Positions 17,650 through 26,060 of a stretch of DNA of 64,000 nucleotides are shown here, piece by piece. The notes under the pieces are model-generated. The model did not search any database. It saw only the letters and a list, made by a program, of their open reading frames with translations, and was not told the origin of the DNA. How positions within the stretch are numbered: the stretch's first letter is position 1; every line of letters starts with the position of its first letter. The stretch is taken from contig NZ_JBCJKP010000001.1 of NCBI RefSeq assembly GCF_039503195.1, positions 9,734,001-9,798,000 on the forward strand. Direction: 5' to 3'. This DNA is from Streptomyces mirabilis. GTDB lineage: Bacteria; Actinomycetota; Actinomycetes; Streptomycetales; Streptomycetaceae. Both the position numbers and the translations under genes were made by a program.

Positions 17650-18894
17650 TTATAGGCGGATGACGACGAGGGCGATGTCGTCGGCGGCGCCCCCAGCGAC
17701 GTCGAGGCGGGCCAACAGTGCGTCGGCCAGCTGATCAGGGGCGACGGTGCTGTCCTTGGCCAGGGCTGTGGTCAGCCGTGCCAGGCTGGCGTCGATGTCC
17801 TCGTCGCGGCGCTCGATGAGGCCGTCTGTGTACATCACGAGGGTGTCTCCTCGGGTGTAGGACAGGCCGGCCTGGGGGCGGGGAACGTGGTGCGGGCGGG
17901 CGCCGAGCGGCGGATCGGTCGCTTGGTTCAGCAGTTCGCAGGTCCCGTCGGAGTGGAGCAGGACGGGGGGTGGGTGTCCGGCGCTGCTGTAGATGATCAG
18001 TCTGCTGCGGGTGTCGATGAGTACCTTGACTGCGGTGGCGGCCGTCGCGCCGTCCAGGGAGCGGGCGTACAGGCCGAGGACTTCCAGGGCCTGGGCAGGG
18101 CTGGGAAGGGCGCGGATGGCTGCGCTCAGGGCGCTGCGGAGCATGCCCATGACGGCGGCGGCGTGCAGGCCGTGGCCGACGACGTCTCCGACTGCTGCGG
18201 CGTAGCGGTCGGGTGGCAGGTCGACGACGTCGTACCAGTCGCCGCACACGTTCAGTGATGTGGTTGCCGGCAGGTAGCGCACGGCGATGTTGCCGGTGTG
18301 GTGGTCGAGGTCGGGGGCGGAGAGCATGGCTTCCTGCAGGGCGACGGCGACCTGCCGTTCGCGGGCGTGGGCCTGGCGCAGTTCCTGGTTCAGCCGGTGC
18401 AGCTCGTGGGCTCGCGCGTACAGCTCGGCTGCCATGCCCATGCCCTTCTCCCGCTCGGTGAACTCCTCGGTGAGCTGGCGTGCCCGGCGCGAGTGGACGA
18501 AGGCGGTGACGTCTTCGGCCCGTTGGACGATCCACTTCACCTCACCGTCAGGCCCGGGAATCGGGGTGTGGATCTCGGACCACCATCGCTCCTCGAACCA
18601 GCCGGGCTGGTGGACGACAGGGATGTCGTACCGCTGCAGTACCAAGGTGTCCGGTTTCCCGGTGTCCAGTACCCGGTGCAGTGACGCCTTCAGGTTCTGT
18701 TGTGTGTCGTCGGAAGGGGAAGGGTTTTCCGGCAGGGCGTCGAAGAAGTACTTCCCGATCAGCTGGTCTCTGGTCAGGCCGGTGGTCTGCAGGTATGCCG
18801 TGTTGACGTAGCGGATCACCAGGTCCGTGTCCAGCATTAGGTACGGGCTTGGTGTGGCGTCGAAGAACGCTGTGAAATCAATGTCCGCTGTCAT
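17650..18894 (-). CDS. PAS-domain SpoIIE-type serine/threonine phosphatase
   Basis: A 414-residue soluble regulator. An N-terminal PAS domain (about 5-130; ATPSPYLMLDTDLVIRYVNT) is followed by a coiled linker (about 140-180) and a PPM/SpoIIE phosphatase domain with the metal-binding acids in GDWYDV, GDVVGHG, YTDGLIE and GGAADDIALVVIRL. Proteins of this kind dephosphorylate anti-sigma-factor antagonists in response to a ligand or redox signal sensed by PAS. ATG 18894 is the natural start. No anti-sigma gene is adjacent. A second SpoIIE-type gene with a GAF domain lies at 35945. Confidence 0.93.
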   Translation of the reverse strand: MTADIDFTAFFDATPSPYLMLDTDLVIRYVNTAYLQTTGLTRDQLIGKYFFDALPENPSPSDDTQQNLKASLHRVLDTGKPDTLVLQRYDIPVVHQPGWFEERWWSEIHTPIPGPDGEVKWIVQRAEDVTAFVHSRRARQLTEEFTEREKGMGMAAELYARAHELHRLNQELRQAHARERQVAVALQEAMLSAPDLDHHTGNIAVRYLPATTSLNVCGDWYDVVDLPPDRYAAAVGDVVGHGLHAAAVMGMLRSALSAAIRALPSPAQALEVLGLYARSLDGATAATAVKVLIDTRSRLIIYSSAGHPPPVLLHSDGTCELLNQATDPPLGARPHHVPRPQAGLSYTRGDTLVMYTDGLIERRDEDIDASLARLTTALAKDSTVAPDQLADALLARLDVAGGAADDIALVVIRL

Positions 18895-18940
18895 CACGCG
18901 CTCTCCCTGGCATGCGAGCGCGACTGTCTGCTCTCCCAAT

Positions 18941-19140
18941 CTACGCGCGATCCAGCGCCCGGCTCCGGAAGGTGCACAGGGGCTCGTCGAACTCGCCGCA
19001 GATCCGGGAGACCTCGCTCTTGGAGATCCCGCTGTCGTGCCGGGGCCTTGACCAGGTCGTGGACCGCGCAGGTGGACACGCCGCGCACATAGGCCTCCAT
19101 GATCACGCCATACAGGACCTGGTCGATGCGGCTGGGCAGA
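18941..19140 (-). pseudogene. IS256-family transposase fragment
   Basis: The minus strand encodes SRIDQVLYGVIMEAYVRGVS, then after a frameshift DSGISKSEVSRICGEFDEPL and a TAG at 18941. This matches the N-terminal half of IS256/Mutator transposases (xxMYxxGxSTRxVxDLVxALG, then SKSxVSRIC). No DDE catalytic residues remain. It is joined upstream to a replication-relaxation fragment. Confidence 0.75.
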
Positions 19141-19149
19141 CCGACGGGG

Positions 19150-19330
19150 GAGATGAGCGGCACGGCGCGCGGGTCGCTGTGGCGGGTGCGCGTGATCGCG
19201 ATGACCGTCTCGTTCACCGCCCTCGCATGCGGGGCACCCGAGCGGGCCACCCCACGGCCCGTTCCCCGCCAGCAGCCCACCCCGACAACACCGCACCCCA
19301 CCGGGCAGGCGCCGGCTCCTGGGGCTCGCT
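19150..19330. pseudogene. Replication-relaxation gene fragments in fold-back arrangement
   Basis: On the minus strand (about 19150-19255) ARSGAPHARAVNETVIAITR matches the larger replication-relaxation pseudogene at 37217-38230. On the plus strand (about 19252-19330) the adjoining segment matches the part of that pseudogene that should come next (RPVPRQQPTPTT and the nucleotides to CAGGCGCCGGCTC). Two consecutive pieces of one gene thus lie head to head at about 19250. Confidence 0.6.
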
Positions 19331-19738
19331 CATGCGGGCGTCGCCGGTAAGCGGCGGTACTTGAGCGGGCGGGGTGCGGCGACCGCGATTGGCAGGCTCT
19401 CTGAGGTGTTCCTCACTGGTGTCAATGATGTCGGGCGGCGCCACCCGTGTTCACGCTGACAGGCTGATCCGGCATTTGGAGCAGGCGTTTTCCAGCGACC
19501 TGCGACATCGCTGCGACTCTCCGTCATTCTTCCGTTCTGTTGTGTGTCGGCGCCCGTCATTTCGTGAACCGCATATATGAGCGGTTTTGTCGCGTTGTCC
19601 TCACCGCGGGCCGGGTCTAGCGTGGGAAAAGGTGGCAGTCGGCGCCATCTGTCGCGAGGTATCAGGCCGCCCAGGGAAAAATGTTCCCGAGCCTCTGCGG
19701 CGACCGCCCTGACTCTTGGTCGCGTTCAACCGGGTTGT
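19331..19738. other. About 400 bases, no gene recognised
   Basis: The upstream region of the hydrolase gene contains no reading frame with a start signal or known motif on either strand, and no clear operator. A run ending in AACCGCATATATGAGCGG (about 19566-19583) is noticeably AT-richer than its surroundings and could be a promoter. Confidence 0.35.
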
Positions 19739-20656
19739 ATGCGGGTGGATTTGACGCAGTTCCGCGCCCACGGGCGCCCGGAGGTCGATGTGCTTCCCAC
19801 GCGACACAAGACAGCAACCATCAAGGGCCAAGAAGTCTTCTACCGCGAGGCCGGCCCCAGCGACGCTCCGGTCGTGCTGTTGCTGCATGGATTCCCGAGC
19901 AGCTCGCACATGTTCCGTCATCTCGTGCCCGCACTGGCCGATGACTATCACGTGATCGCCACCGACCACATCGGATATGGCCACTCCGCCATGCCCAAGG
20001 TGGACGCATTCGACTACACCTTCGACAACCTCGCGGGCATCACCGCCGGACTCCTGGAGCATCTGGGCATCGAACGTTTCGCCGTCTACGTGCACGACTA
20101 CGGGGCACCGATCGGCTGGCGCCTCGCGCTCGACCCGTCCTTCGACGTCACCGCGATCATCTCGCAGAGCGGCAACGCCTACATGGAAGGCTTCGCCAAG
20201 CCTTTCTGGGACGACCTGTTCGCGTACGCCACCAACCCCGGCCGCGACACGGAACCGGGCGCGCGGGCCAAGTTCAGTCCCAGTACGACCCGTTGGCAGT
20301 ACGAGAACGGCGCCACCGACACCAACCTGGTCAGCCCCGACACCTGGACCCTCGATCAGCTCTTGCTGGAACGGCCCGGCAACGACGAGATCCAGCTGGC
20401 GCTGTTCCGCGACTACCCGACGAACATCGACGGATACCCGAAACTGCACGAGTACTTCCGTACCAGCCAAGTGCCCCTGCTCGCGGTCTGGGGCGAGCGG
20501 GATGAGATCTTCGGGCCGGACGGCGCGAAGGCGTTCTCCCGTGACCTGCCGGAGGCGGAAGTCCACCTGCTGCCCGCCGGGCACTTCGCCCTGGAGACGC
20601 ATCTGGACGCCATCAGCGGATACATCCACGGATTCCTCGGACGCGTCCTCACATGA
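19739..20656 (+). CDS. Alpha/beta hydrolase, haloalkane dehalogenase/epoxide hydrolase type
   Basis: A 305-residue hydrolase. It has the oxyanion motif HGFPSSSHMF, and the nucleophile elbow carries Asp (VHDYGAPIGW) as in haloalkane dehalogenases and epoxide hydrolases. A later acid in GERDEIFGPDG and the His of LPAGHFALETH complete the triad. It therefore likely opens halides or epoxides through an ester intermediate, although dehalogenase and epoxide hydrolase cannot be separated by eye. ATG 19739 gives normal length; the frame runs upstream without a better start. The next gene starts 100 bases downstream. Confidence 0.88.
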   Translation: MRVDLTQFRAHGRPEVDVLPTRHKTATIKGQEVFYREAGPSDAPVVLLLHGFPSSSHMFRHLVPALADDYHVIATDHIGYGHSAMPKVDAFDYTFDNLAGITAGLLEHLGIERFAVYVHDYGAPIGWRLALDPSFDVTAIISQSGNAYMEGFAKPFWDDLFAYATNPGRDTEPGARAKFSPSTTRWQYENGATDTNLVSPDTWTLDQLLLERPGNDEIQLALFRDYPTNIDGYPKLHEYFRTSQVPLLAVWGERDEIFGPDGAKAFSRDLPEAEVHLLPAGHFALETHLDAISGYIHGFLGRVLT

Positions 20657-20756
20657 AGCTCAGCGAGACCCACGCCCCCTCAGCGGATGCGGCGGCTGAT
20701 GCGACGTGCTTCCCGGCCGGAGCGGCATGGGAAGCGCCCCCAAGAGAGGCGGCGTG

Positions 20757-22526
20757 GTGGCCACATTGACAGCAGTGAATGTCGGGATGCCTAAGGGCGT
20801 TCCCTGGCACGGGAAGACCGTGTACACCGGCGTCTACAAGCAGACCGTGGCCGGTCCGCGGATGGTGCGGCGGCTGAACATCGACGGGGACGGCCAGGGA
20901 GATCTGGGCGGGCACGGCGGTGAGCAGCGGGCGGTGCTGGTCTACCAGCTCGACTCCTACCGCTTCTGGGCGAACGAGCTGGGGCGCGATGACCTGACCC
21001 CCGGGAACTTCGGCGAGAACTTCACCGTGGAGGGACTGCCCGACGACGAGGTCTGCATCGGGGACCGCTACCGCATCGGGGACGCGCTGTTCGAGGTGAC
21101 CCAGCCCCGGGTGACCTGCTACCGGGTGGGGCTGCGCATGGGTGAACCGCAGATGGCGGCACTGCTGGTGGCTCACCACCGCCCCGGCTTCTACCTCCGC
21201 GTCGTCGAGGAGGGCGAGGTCGAGGCCGGACAGGAGATCGTCAAGGTCTCCACCGGGCCGGAGGCGATGACCGTCGAGGAGATCGACCGGGTGCTCTACC
21301 TGCCCGGCCACACCCGCGAACAGGTCGAACGGGCGCTTCGGATCCCCGCGCTCAGCCCCGGCTGGCAAGGCTCCATGAAGATCCTTCTGGACCAGTCCGA
21401 CGGCGACGGCGGCGGGTCGGGCAGCGCAGGGCTGAATGCGGCGGCCACTGCACCGCCGCCTGCCTGGCCGGGCTTCCGCCCGCTGACCGTCACGCGCATC
21501 CAGCCCGAGAGCCGCACCGTGTTCTCCCTGCACCTGGCCACCATGGACGGCTCCGCGCTCCCGGCCGCGCTGCCGGGCCAGTTCATCACCGTCAAAGTCC
21601 AGCCCGAGGGAGACGTTCCACCCCTGATCCGCAGCTACTCCCTGTCCGGCGAGCCAGGCACCGGCAGGTACCGCATCAGCGTGAAGGTCGAACCGCACGG
21701 CGCCGCCAGCAACGAGCTGCGCGCCCACATCCATGTCGGCGACCACCTGGAGGCCGCCGCGCCCCGCGGCACCTTCTGCCTGACCGGCGGGGACAACCCG
21801 GTGGTGCTGCTGTCGGCCGGGGTCGGCGCGACCCCCGTCCTGGCCATGCTGCACGCCCTCGCGCGTGACCGTTCCACCCGCCAGGTGTGGTGGCTGCACG
21901 GCGCCCGCGACGGCACCGAACACCCCTTCGCCAAGGAAAGCCGCGACCTGATCGCGGCACTCCCCAACGCAAAGTCGACCGTCTACTACAGCAGACCCAC
22001 CGACACCGACCGCCAGGGCGTCGACTACCTGGAAGCGAGCCGCCTGTCCGCCGAGCCCGTCCGCCGGCTGGGCCTGCCGACCGACGCCGACGCGTACCTG
22101 TGCGGGCCGGTCGCCTTCATGGACAGCCTCACCGCCGCCCTCGTGGACTACGGGCTCGACCCCTCCCGCATCCACACCGAGATCTTCGGCGCGGGACCCG
22201 CCATCACCCCCGGGATCAAGGGCGCGTCGACCGCGCCCGCGCCCCACCCACCCGCGGGACCACCCGGCACCGGACCCGAGGTCTCCTTCGCCCGCAGCGG
22301 ACTCACCGTCCCCTGGAACGACGCGCAGGAGTCCTTGCTGGAACTCGCCGAAGCCTGCGACGTCCCCGTCCAGTGGTCCTGCCGCACCGGTGTCTGCCAC
22401 ACCTGTGAACTCGCCCTGATGTCCGGCGCCGTCGACTACTCACCCGACCCCGTCGAGCCTCCGGCCGAGGGCAACATCCTCATCTGCTGCTCCAAGCCCG
22501 CTGGAGGCGTTGTCGTGGACCTGTGA
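20757..22526 (+). CDS. MOSC domain - flavin reductase - [2Fe-2S] ferredoxin fusion
   Basis: A 589-residue three-part protein. Residues 1-210 form a YiiM-like MOSC domain (VNVGMPKGVPWHGKTVYTGV; GGEQRAVLVYQLDSY; conserved Cys in QPRVTCYRVG). Residues about 235-480 are a ferredoxin-NADP reductase module: RSYSLSGEPG for FAD, LLSAGVGATPVLAML for NAD(P), and an AYLCGPVAFM end. Residues about 500-589 hold a plant-type [2Fe-2S] domain (CRTGVCHTCE plus a later Cys in ILICC). MOSC domains handle sulfur and molybdenum cofactor, and the fusion suggests NAD(P)H-driven electron delivery to reductive detoxification of N-hydroxylated or similar compounds. GTG 20757 or 20754 is the likely start. A truncated paralogue of the MOSC start lies at 57064. 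Confidence 0.88.
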   Translation: MATLTAVNVGMPKGVPWHGKTVYTGVYKQTVAGPRMVRRLNIDGDGQGDLGGHGGEQRAVLVYQLDSYRFWANELGRDDLTPGNFGENFTVEGLPDDEVCIGDRYRIGDALFEVTQPRVTCYRVGLRMGEPQMAALLVAHHRPGFYLRVVEEGEVEAGQEIVKVSTGPEAMTVEEIDRVLYLPGHTREQVERALRIPALSPGWQGSMKILLDQSDGDGGGSGSAGLNAAATAPPPAWPGFRPLTVTRIQPESRTVFSLHLATMDGSALPAALPGQFITVKVQPEGDVPPLIRSYSLSGEPGTGRYRISVKVEPHGAASNELRAHIHVGDHLEAAAPRGTFCLTGGDNPVVLLSAGVGATPVLAMLHALARDRSTRQVWWLHGARDGTEHPFAKESRDLIAALPNAKSTVYYSRPTDTDRQGVDYLEASRLSAEPVRRLGLPTDADAYLCGPVAFMDSLTAALVDYGLDPSRIHTEIFGAGPAITPGIKGASTAPAPHPPAGPPGTGPEVSFARSGLTVPWNDAQESLLELAEACDVPVQWSCRTGVCHTCELALMSGAVDYSPDPVEPPAEGNILICCSKPAGGVVVDL

Positions 22527-22806
22527 GAGAGCGGCTGATTCGAGGCGGATTACCCTTTACGTCTCAGTAGGTTCTCGCCAGGCGGGTGTGATCTCGTCCG
22601 TTATGCGCTTGGTGAGGTGGGGCCACTCCACAGCGGGCCCGGCAAGCGCCCGGGAAGCGCCCGACAAGCGCCCGGGAACGGCGGCTGCCACCGGTGCGGC
22701 GCTTGACGCTTCACCACCGACGCGGACGCAGCACCCTCGCGGGGCCGGCCGGGATTTCCGGTCCGTGGCACCAGGGAGGGCGCCTGGCAATGCCCTGCCG
22801 CCCTGA

Positions 22807-23451
22807 TCAGTCGACCCGGTCACTGAGTAGGGCGGCCGACACTTGCTCTGCCAGCCACTTCTCCGTGTCGTTCCAGGACCAGCCGGAGTCCGTCACGTAC
22901 ACACGCCAGGAGTGGTGGCCGAGGAAGAACCACAGGATGTCGGCTGCGCGGTCGACGAGCATGCCCTGTCCCAGGGCGTCCAGATCCTCCAGCCGCCTGG
23001 CCACAACACCCAGAGCCTCGCGGTAGCTGCGATTGGCGCGGGTGAGAGTTTCCTTCGCGGTCTCGTCCAGTGTGGCCGCCGTGACAAGCACCCGGACGAG
23101 GTCGAAATGCCGCTCATTGTCGATCCGCACCCCGTGCGTGGCGACAGCGACCGCTTCCCGAGGATCGGAAGACATGCCGACGGCTGCGAGCGTCTCATCG
23201 ACGATCGGGTCCGCGATGCCCTCGCTGATGAGGCTGGCCAGGATCGAGGACTTGCCTCCGGTGCTCGCATACACCGTGGGAACGGCTGTGTCGGACTCCC
23301 GCGCGATGTCGCCGACGGTGACGCTTCCGTACCCGTTCTCCACGAACAGACGCAGGGCGGCGTCAAGGATGGCCGCCCGCGTCTCCGCGGCCGCCTTGGC
23401 ACGTCTGCCGGCTCGGTAGGGGCGCCGTGGACCGTGAGCCCCGACGCTCAT
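22807..23451 (-). CDS. TetR-family transcriptional regulator
   Basis: A 214-residue repressor. The DNA-binding domain is clear (TRAAILDAALRLFVENGYGS, then VTVGDIARESDTAVPTVYAS, and GKSSILASLI), with a helical ligand domain ending in SGWSWNDTEKWLAEQVSAAL. ATG 23451 follows the basic leader start; an upstream ATG at 23493 would place the operator inside the gene. It diverges from the cupin gene, and the AT-rich direct repeats between them are its likely binding site. Confidence 0.9.
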   Translation of the reverse strand: MSVGAHGPRRPYRAGRRAKAAAETRAAILDAALRLFVENGYGSVTVGDIARESDTAVPTVYASTGGKSSILASLISEGIADPIVDETLAAVGMSSDPREAVAVATHGVRIDNERHFDLVRVLVTAATLDETAKETLTRANRSYREALGVVARRLEDLDALGQGMLVDRAADILWFFLGHHSWRVYVTDSGWSWNDTEKWLAEQVSAALLSDRVD

Positions 23452-23477
23452 AGTTTCACCTTCAATCAATGTGCTAC

Positions 23478-23543
23478 TTTCAATATATGGCACCTATCTT
23501 CAATATAGGGCCTCTTGACACCTGATCCTTTGGGCCCGCATAC
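23478..23543. promoter_or_regulatory. AT-rich repeats and promoter between TetR and cupin genes
   Basis: Near-identical TTTCAATATATGG (23478-23490) and CTTCAATATAGGG (23498-23510) repeat with a 20-base period, about two helical turns. TTGACA (23515-23520) with GCATAC 17 bases later fits a promoter toward the cupin gene. AT-rich sequence here contrasts with the surroundings. Confidence 0.6.
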
Positions 23544-23588
23544 CGATACGGACTCCGGGTCCACCTTCCCTCACAGGAGCCGCGCACC

Positions 23589-24086
23589 ATGAGTCTCTTC
23601 ACCCCCGCGACGGGCGGTTCTGCCCGCCAGTACGTCCTGGGCCAGGAGCTTCGCGTCACCATCCTCACATCCGGACCGGAAACCGAAGGGCGGCATGACG
23701 TCACCGACTCCGTCCTCGCCCCGGGCTCGGCAACGCCGCTCCACATGCACACGCAGTACGAGGAGCGGCTCTGGGTGGTGTCGGGTTCGCTGACCGTGTG
23801 GGCAGGGCCGGAAACCCTTACTCTGCGTTCCGGTGACTTCTACACCATTCCCAAGCACCTGCCCCACGCCATCAAGTCCGGCACCGACGGAGCCCGCGCC
23901 CTCAACATCACATCCCCGGCCGGATTCGCCGAGCTGATCGCCCGAGCGGGTACTCCCGTTCACCTTGCCACGCCCGAGACCGAGCTGGACGTGGAGCTTT
24001 TCATGGCAGTGACCGAGGAACTCGGGGACGTCACCCTCGGCCCACCCGGCATGATCCCCGCCGACCTGGACCGCCTCGGACAGTAG
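23589..24086 (+). CDS. Cupin-domain protein
   Basis: A 165-residue single-domain beta-barrel protein. The first cupin motif contributes HMHTQYEERLWVVSGSLTVW and the second is seen in LRSGDFYTIPKHLPHAIKSG, giving His/Glu ligands for a metal. The enzymatic role (isomerase, dioxygenase or binding protein) cannot be told. ATG 23589 is preceded by AGGAGC. It is divergent from a TetR gene and followed by an NTF2-like gene, a common small stress- or xenobiotic-response arrangement. Confidence 0.85.
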   Translation: MSLFTPATGGSARQYVLGQELRVTILTSGPETEGRHDVTDSVLAPGSATPLHMHTQYEERLWVVSGSLTVWAGPETLTLRSGDFYTIPKHLPHAIKSGTDGARALNITSPAGFAELIARAGTPVHLATPETELDVELFMAVTEELGDVTLGPPGMIPADLDRLGQ

Positions 24087-24243
24087 GTACCGCTGCCAGC
24101 TGCGTCCACGGACCCACAGGATCGGCACAGACGCCATCGCGGGCTCCCCTACTTCCCCCACCCGTGAGCGGGCGAGCGCCACGCGGGGTGTCGGCGCACT
24201 CTGGAATGGCTTTCAGGGTGCCACTGTGAAAGGTGTCTTGATC

Positions 24244-24642
24244 ATGACTACCCGAGACGTTGTCGAGAAGTTTTTCTGCCTGCTGGCAGGCGGGGACCCG
24301 GACAAGGTCGCAGAGGTCTTCGCAGACGACATCGACTGGTACGTGCCCGGGTCGGCGTCGCTGCCCTGGACGGGGCCGCGCACCAAGGGCAGCGAGGTGG
24401 CCGACTACCTCAGGACGCTGGGGGCGAACATCGTGCCCGAGAAGAACATCGACGATGTCGAGGCGCTACTCGTCCAAGGTGACCATGCCGTCATGCTGGG
24501 ACGGTTCACCCGGGTCGCGAAGAGCACCGGCCGGACGTTCGATATGCCCATCGCCATGCACCTCCAGGTGGCCGGCGACAAGATCGTCAAGATGTACCTC
24601 TACGAGGACACACTCAAGGTGTCCGAGGCCTACGCCGAATGA
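24244..24642 (+). CDS. SnoaL/NTF2-like fold protein
   Basis: A 132-residue protein of the NTF2-like superfamily: N-terminal helices (RDVVEKFFCLLAGGDPDKV), the strand AEVFADDIDWYVPGS, WTGPRTKGSEVADYL, then GDHAVMLGRFTRVAKSTG and IVKMYLYEDT. Members include ketosteroid-isomerase-like enzymes and ligand-binding proteins; no catalytic assignment is possible here. ATG 24244 is preferred over GTG 24226. It is probably co-regulated with the cupin gene 158 bases upstream. Confidence 0.82.
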   Translation: MTTRDVVEKFFCLLAGGDPDKVAEVFADDIDWYVPGSASLPWTGPRTKGSEVADYLRTLGANIVPEKNIDDVEALLVQGDHAVMLGRFTRVAKSTGRTFDMPIAMHLQVAGDKIVKMYLYEDTLKVSEAYAE

Positions 24643-24849
24643 CCGACCCTGCAGCGCAGGGGGCATTCAGCCGATGTCGCCATGCGGCGGGCCACGTCGG
24701 AGAGCAGCCGCGGACACTCACCGTCACCTCGGCGGGAGCAATCCCGGCACCGCGCTCCGGGCCTACTCAGCGAGGAGGATCAACGGGGTTCGGTCTCGGT
24801 GACGTGGCGTCATCCGGGGCCGTGGTGCGGTGTGATGAGCTCGTCGGTG

Positions 24850-25016
24850 ATCTGATTCCGCACCTAAAGCGCGTTACTGCCGCAGCGTGTGTTCTTCGAG
24901 TGCGGAGTGATTCGCCGGACGGCGAGAACTCGGGTGGCTGAGGTCGCCTGCCCCGGATGTGCGGTGATGTCCAAGCGGGTGCGCAGTACGTAGGGAAGAT
25001 GCCTTGCCGACAATCC
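24850..25016 (+). pseudogene. Possible N-terminal remnant of an ISL3-family transposase
   Basis: A plus frame reads RTARTRVAEVACPGCAVMSK followed by RVRST and a stop. It resembles the zinc-binding N-terminus of ISL3 transposases (VRxxARTxxxxVxCPxCGxxSxRVHSRYxR). There is only one CxxC pair and no further homology. From 25017 to 25376 I see no supported gene, only composition-driven open frames. Confidence 0.4.
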
Positions 25017-25376
25017 GGTTGGAGTTCGGCCGCCGCGTGACCCTTCAACGGCGCGGCGGCGGCTCACCCCCGCCTGCGCGAGGAAGACACCATGGACAAC
25101 ATCGGCGCGAAGTCGAACACCGGCTCGCCCTGATGACGCTCTTTGGAATCGGCCGGGTTGACCGCGACGGCCCCGCCGGCGACCACCGCCCGACCGCACG
25201 CCGCGCCCTACCGGCGTGAGGCGGCCGGTGCCTCCGCTAGAAGCCCCACCAGGCCGGAACAGACCAGGGCAGTCTGGCGGTGTCCAGGAGATCGACTGGG
25301 ACAACGGGATGGGCAGCGTACGGACCATCCTGATGTCCGCCGTGCCGAAGATGCGTGCTGGTGTCCTTCTCCAAGG

Positions 25377-26060
25377 TCAGTGCGCCACTGTCGGAAGGGT
25401 GAGCCTTCCGTCGTGGACTTCGGCGATCTGACCTACGGCGGTGAGGTGGGTGCGGTCGTGGGTGACCAGGACGGTTGCGGTGGCCTGCTGGTGGGTGAGG
25501 CGGGTGATCAGGGCAATGACGGCAGTGCCGCGTTCGTGGTCGAGGGCGCTGGTGGGTTCGTCGACCAGGAGGACGGTGGGGTCGTTCATCAGGGCGCGGG
25601 CAATGTTGATTCGCTGGCGCTGGCCGCCGGAAAGCTGGTGGGGCCGACGGCCGGCCTGGTCGGCCAGGCCGACCGCGTCGAGGAGTTCCATGGCCCGGTT
25701 TCGGGCGGTGCGGGGCTTGCGGCCGTCGATCTGAGCCATGACCTGGAGTTGTTCCGCGGCTGTGAGGGAGGGCAGCAGGTTGGGCTGCTGGAAGACGATG
25801 CCGATCTTGTGGCGGCGCAGGTCGGTGAGTTCGCCGCGGCTCAGGCCGGTGGTGGAGGTGCCGTCGACGGTGACGGTGCCGGCGTCGGGCGTGATGAGGG
25901 TGGCGGCGACAGCCAGGAGGCTGGACTTGCCGGAGCCGGAGGGGCCGACCACAGCGGTCAGGCTGCCCTTGGGAACTTCCAGGCTCACGTTGTCGAGGGC
26001 GGTCAGGCGGGTGTCGCCGTCGGGGTAGGTGAGGGTGATGTCGGTCAGGTTGAGGCTCAT
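25377..26060 (-). CDS. ABC transporter ATP-binding protein (LolD/MacB type)
   Basis: A 227-residue ATPase with Walker A (GPSGSGKSS), Q-loop (VFQQPNLLPSLT), signature (LSGGQRQRINIARAL), Walker B (VLLVDEPTSALD) and H-loop His (VLVTHDRTH). It powers the FtsX-like permease encoded immediately upstream on the same strand; the permease stop overlaps this ATG by four bases. Such pairs extract lipids or lipoproteins or export antimicrobial peptides, often controlled by an adjacent two-component system as here. The gene is intact. Confidence 0.93.
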   Translation of the reverse strand: MSLNLTDITLTYPDGDTRLTALDNVSLEVPKGSLTAVVGPSGSGKSSLLAVAATLITPDAGTVTVDGTSTTGLSRGELTDLRRHKIGIVFQQPNLLPSLTAAEQLQVMAQIDGRKPRTARNRAMELLDAVGLADQAGRRPHQLSGGQRQRINIARALMNDPTVLLVDEPTSALDHERGTAVIALITRLTHQQATATVLVTHDRTHLTAVGQIAEVHDGRLTLPTVAH

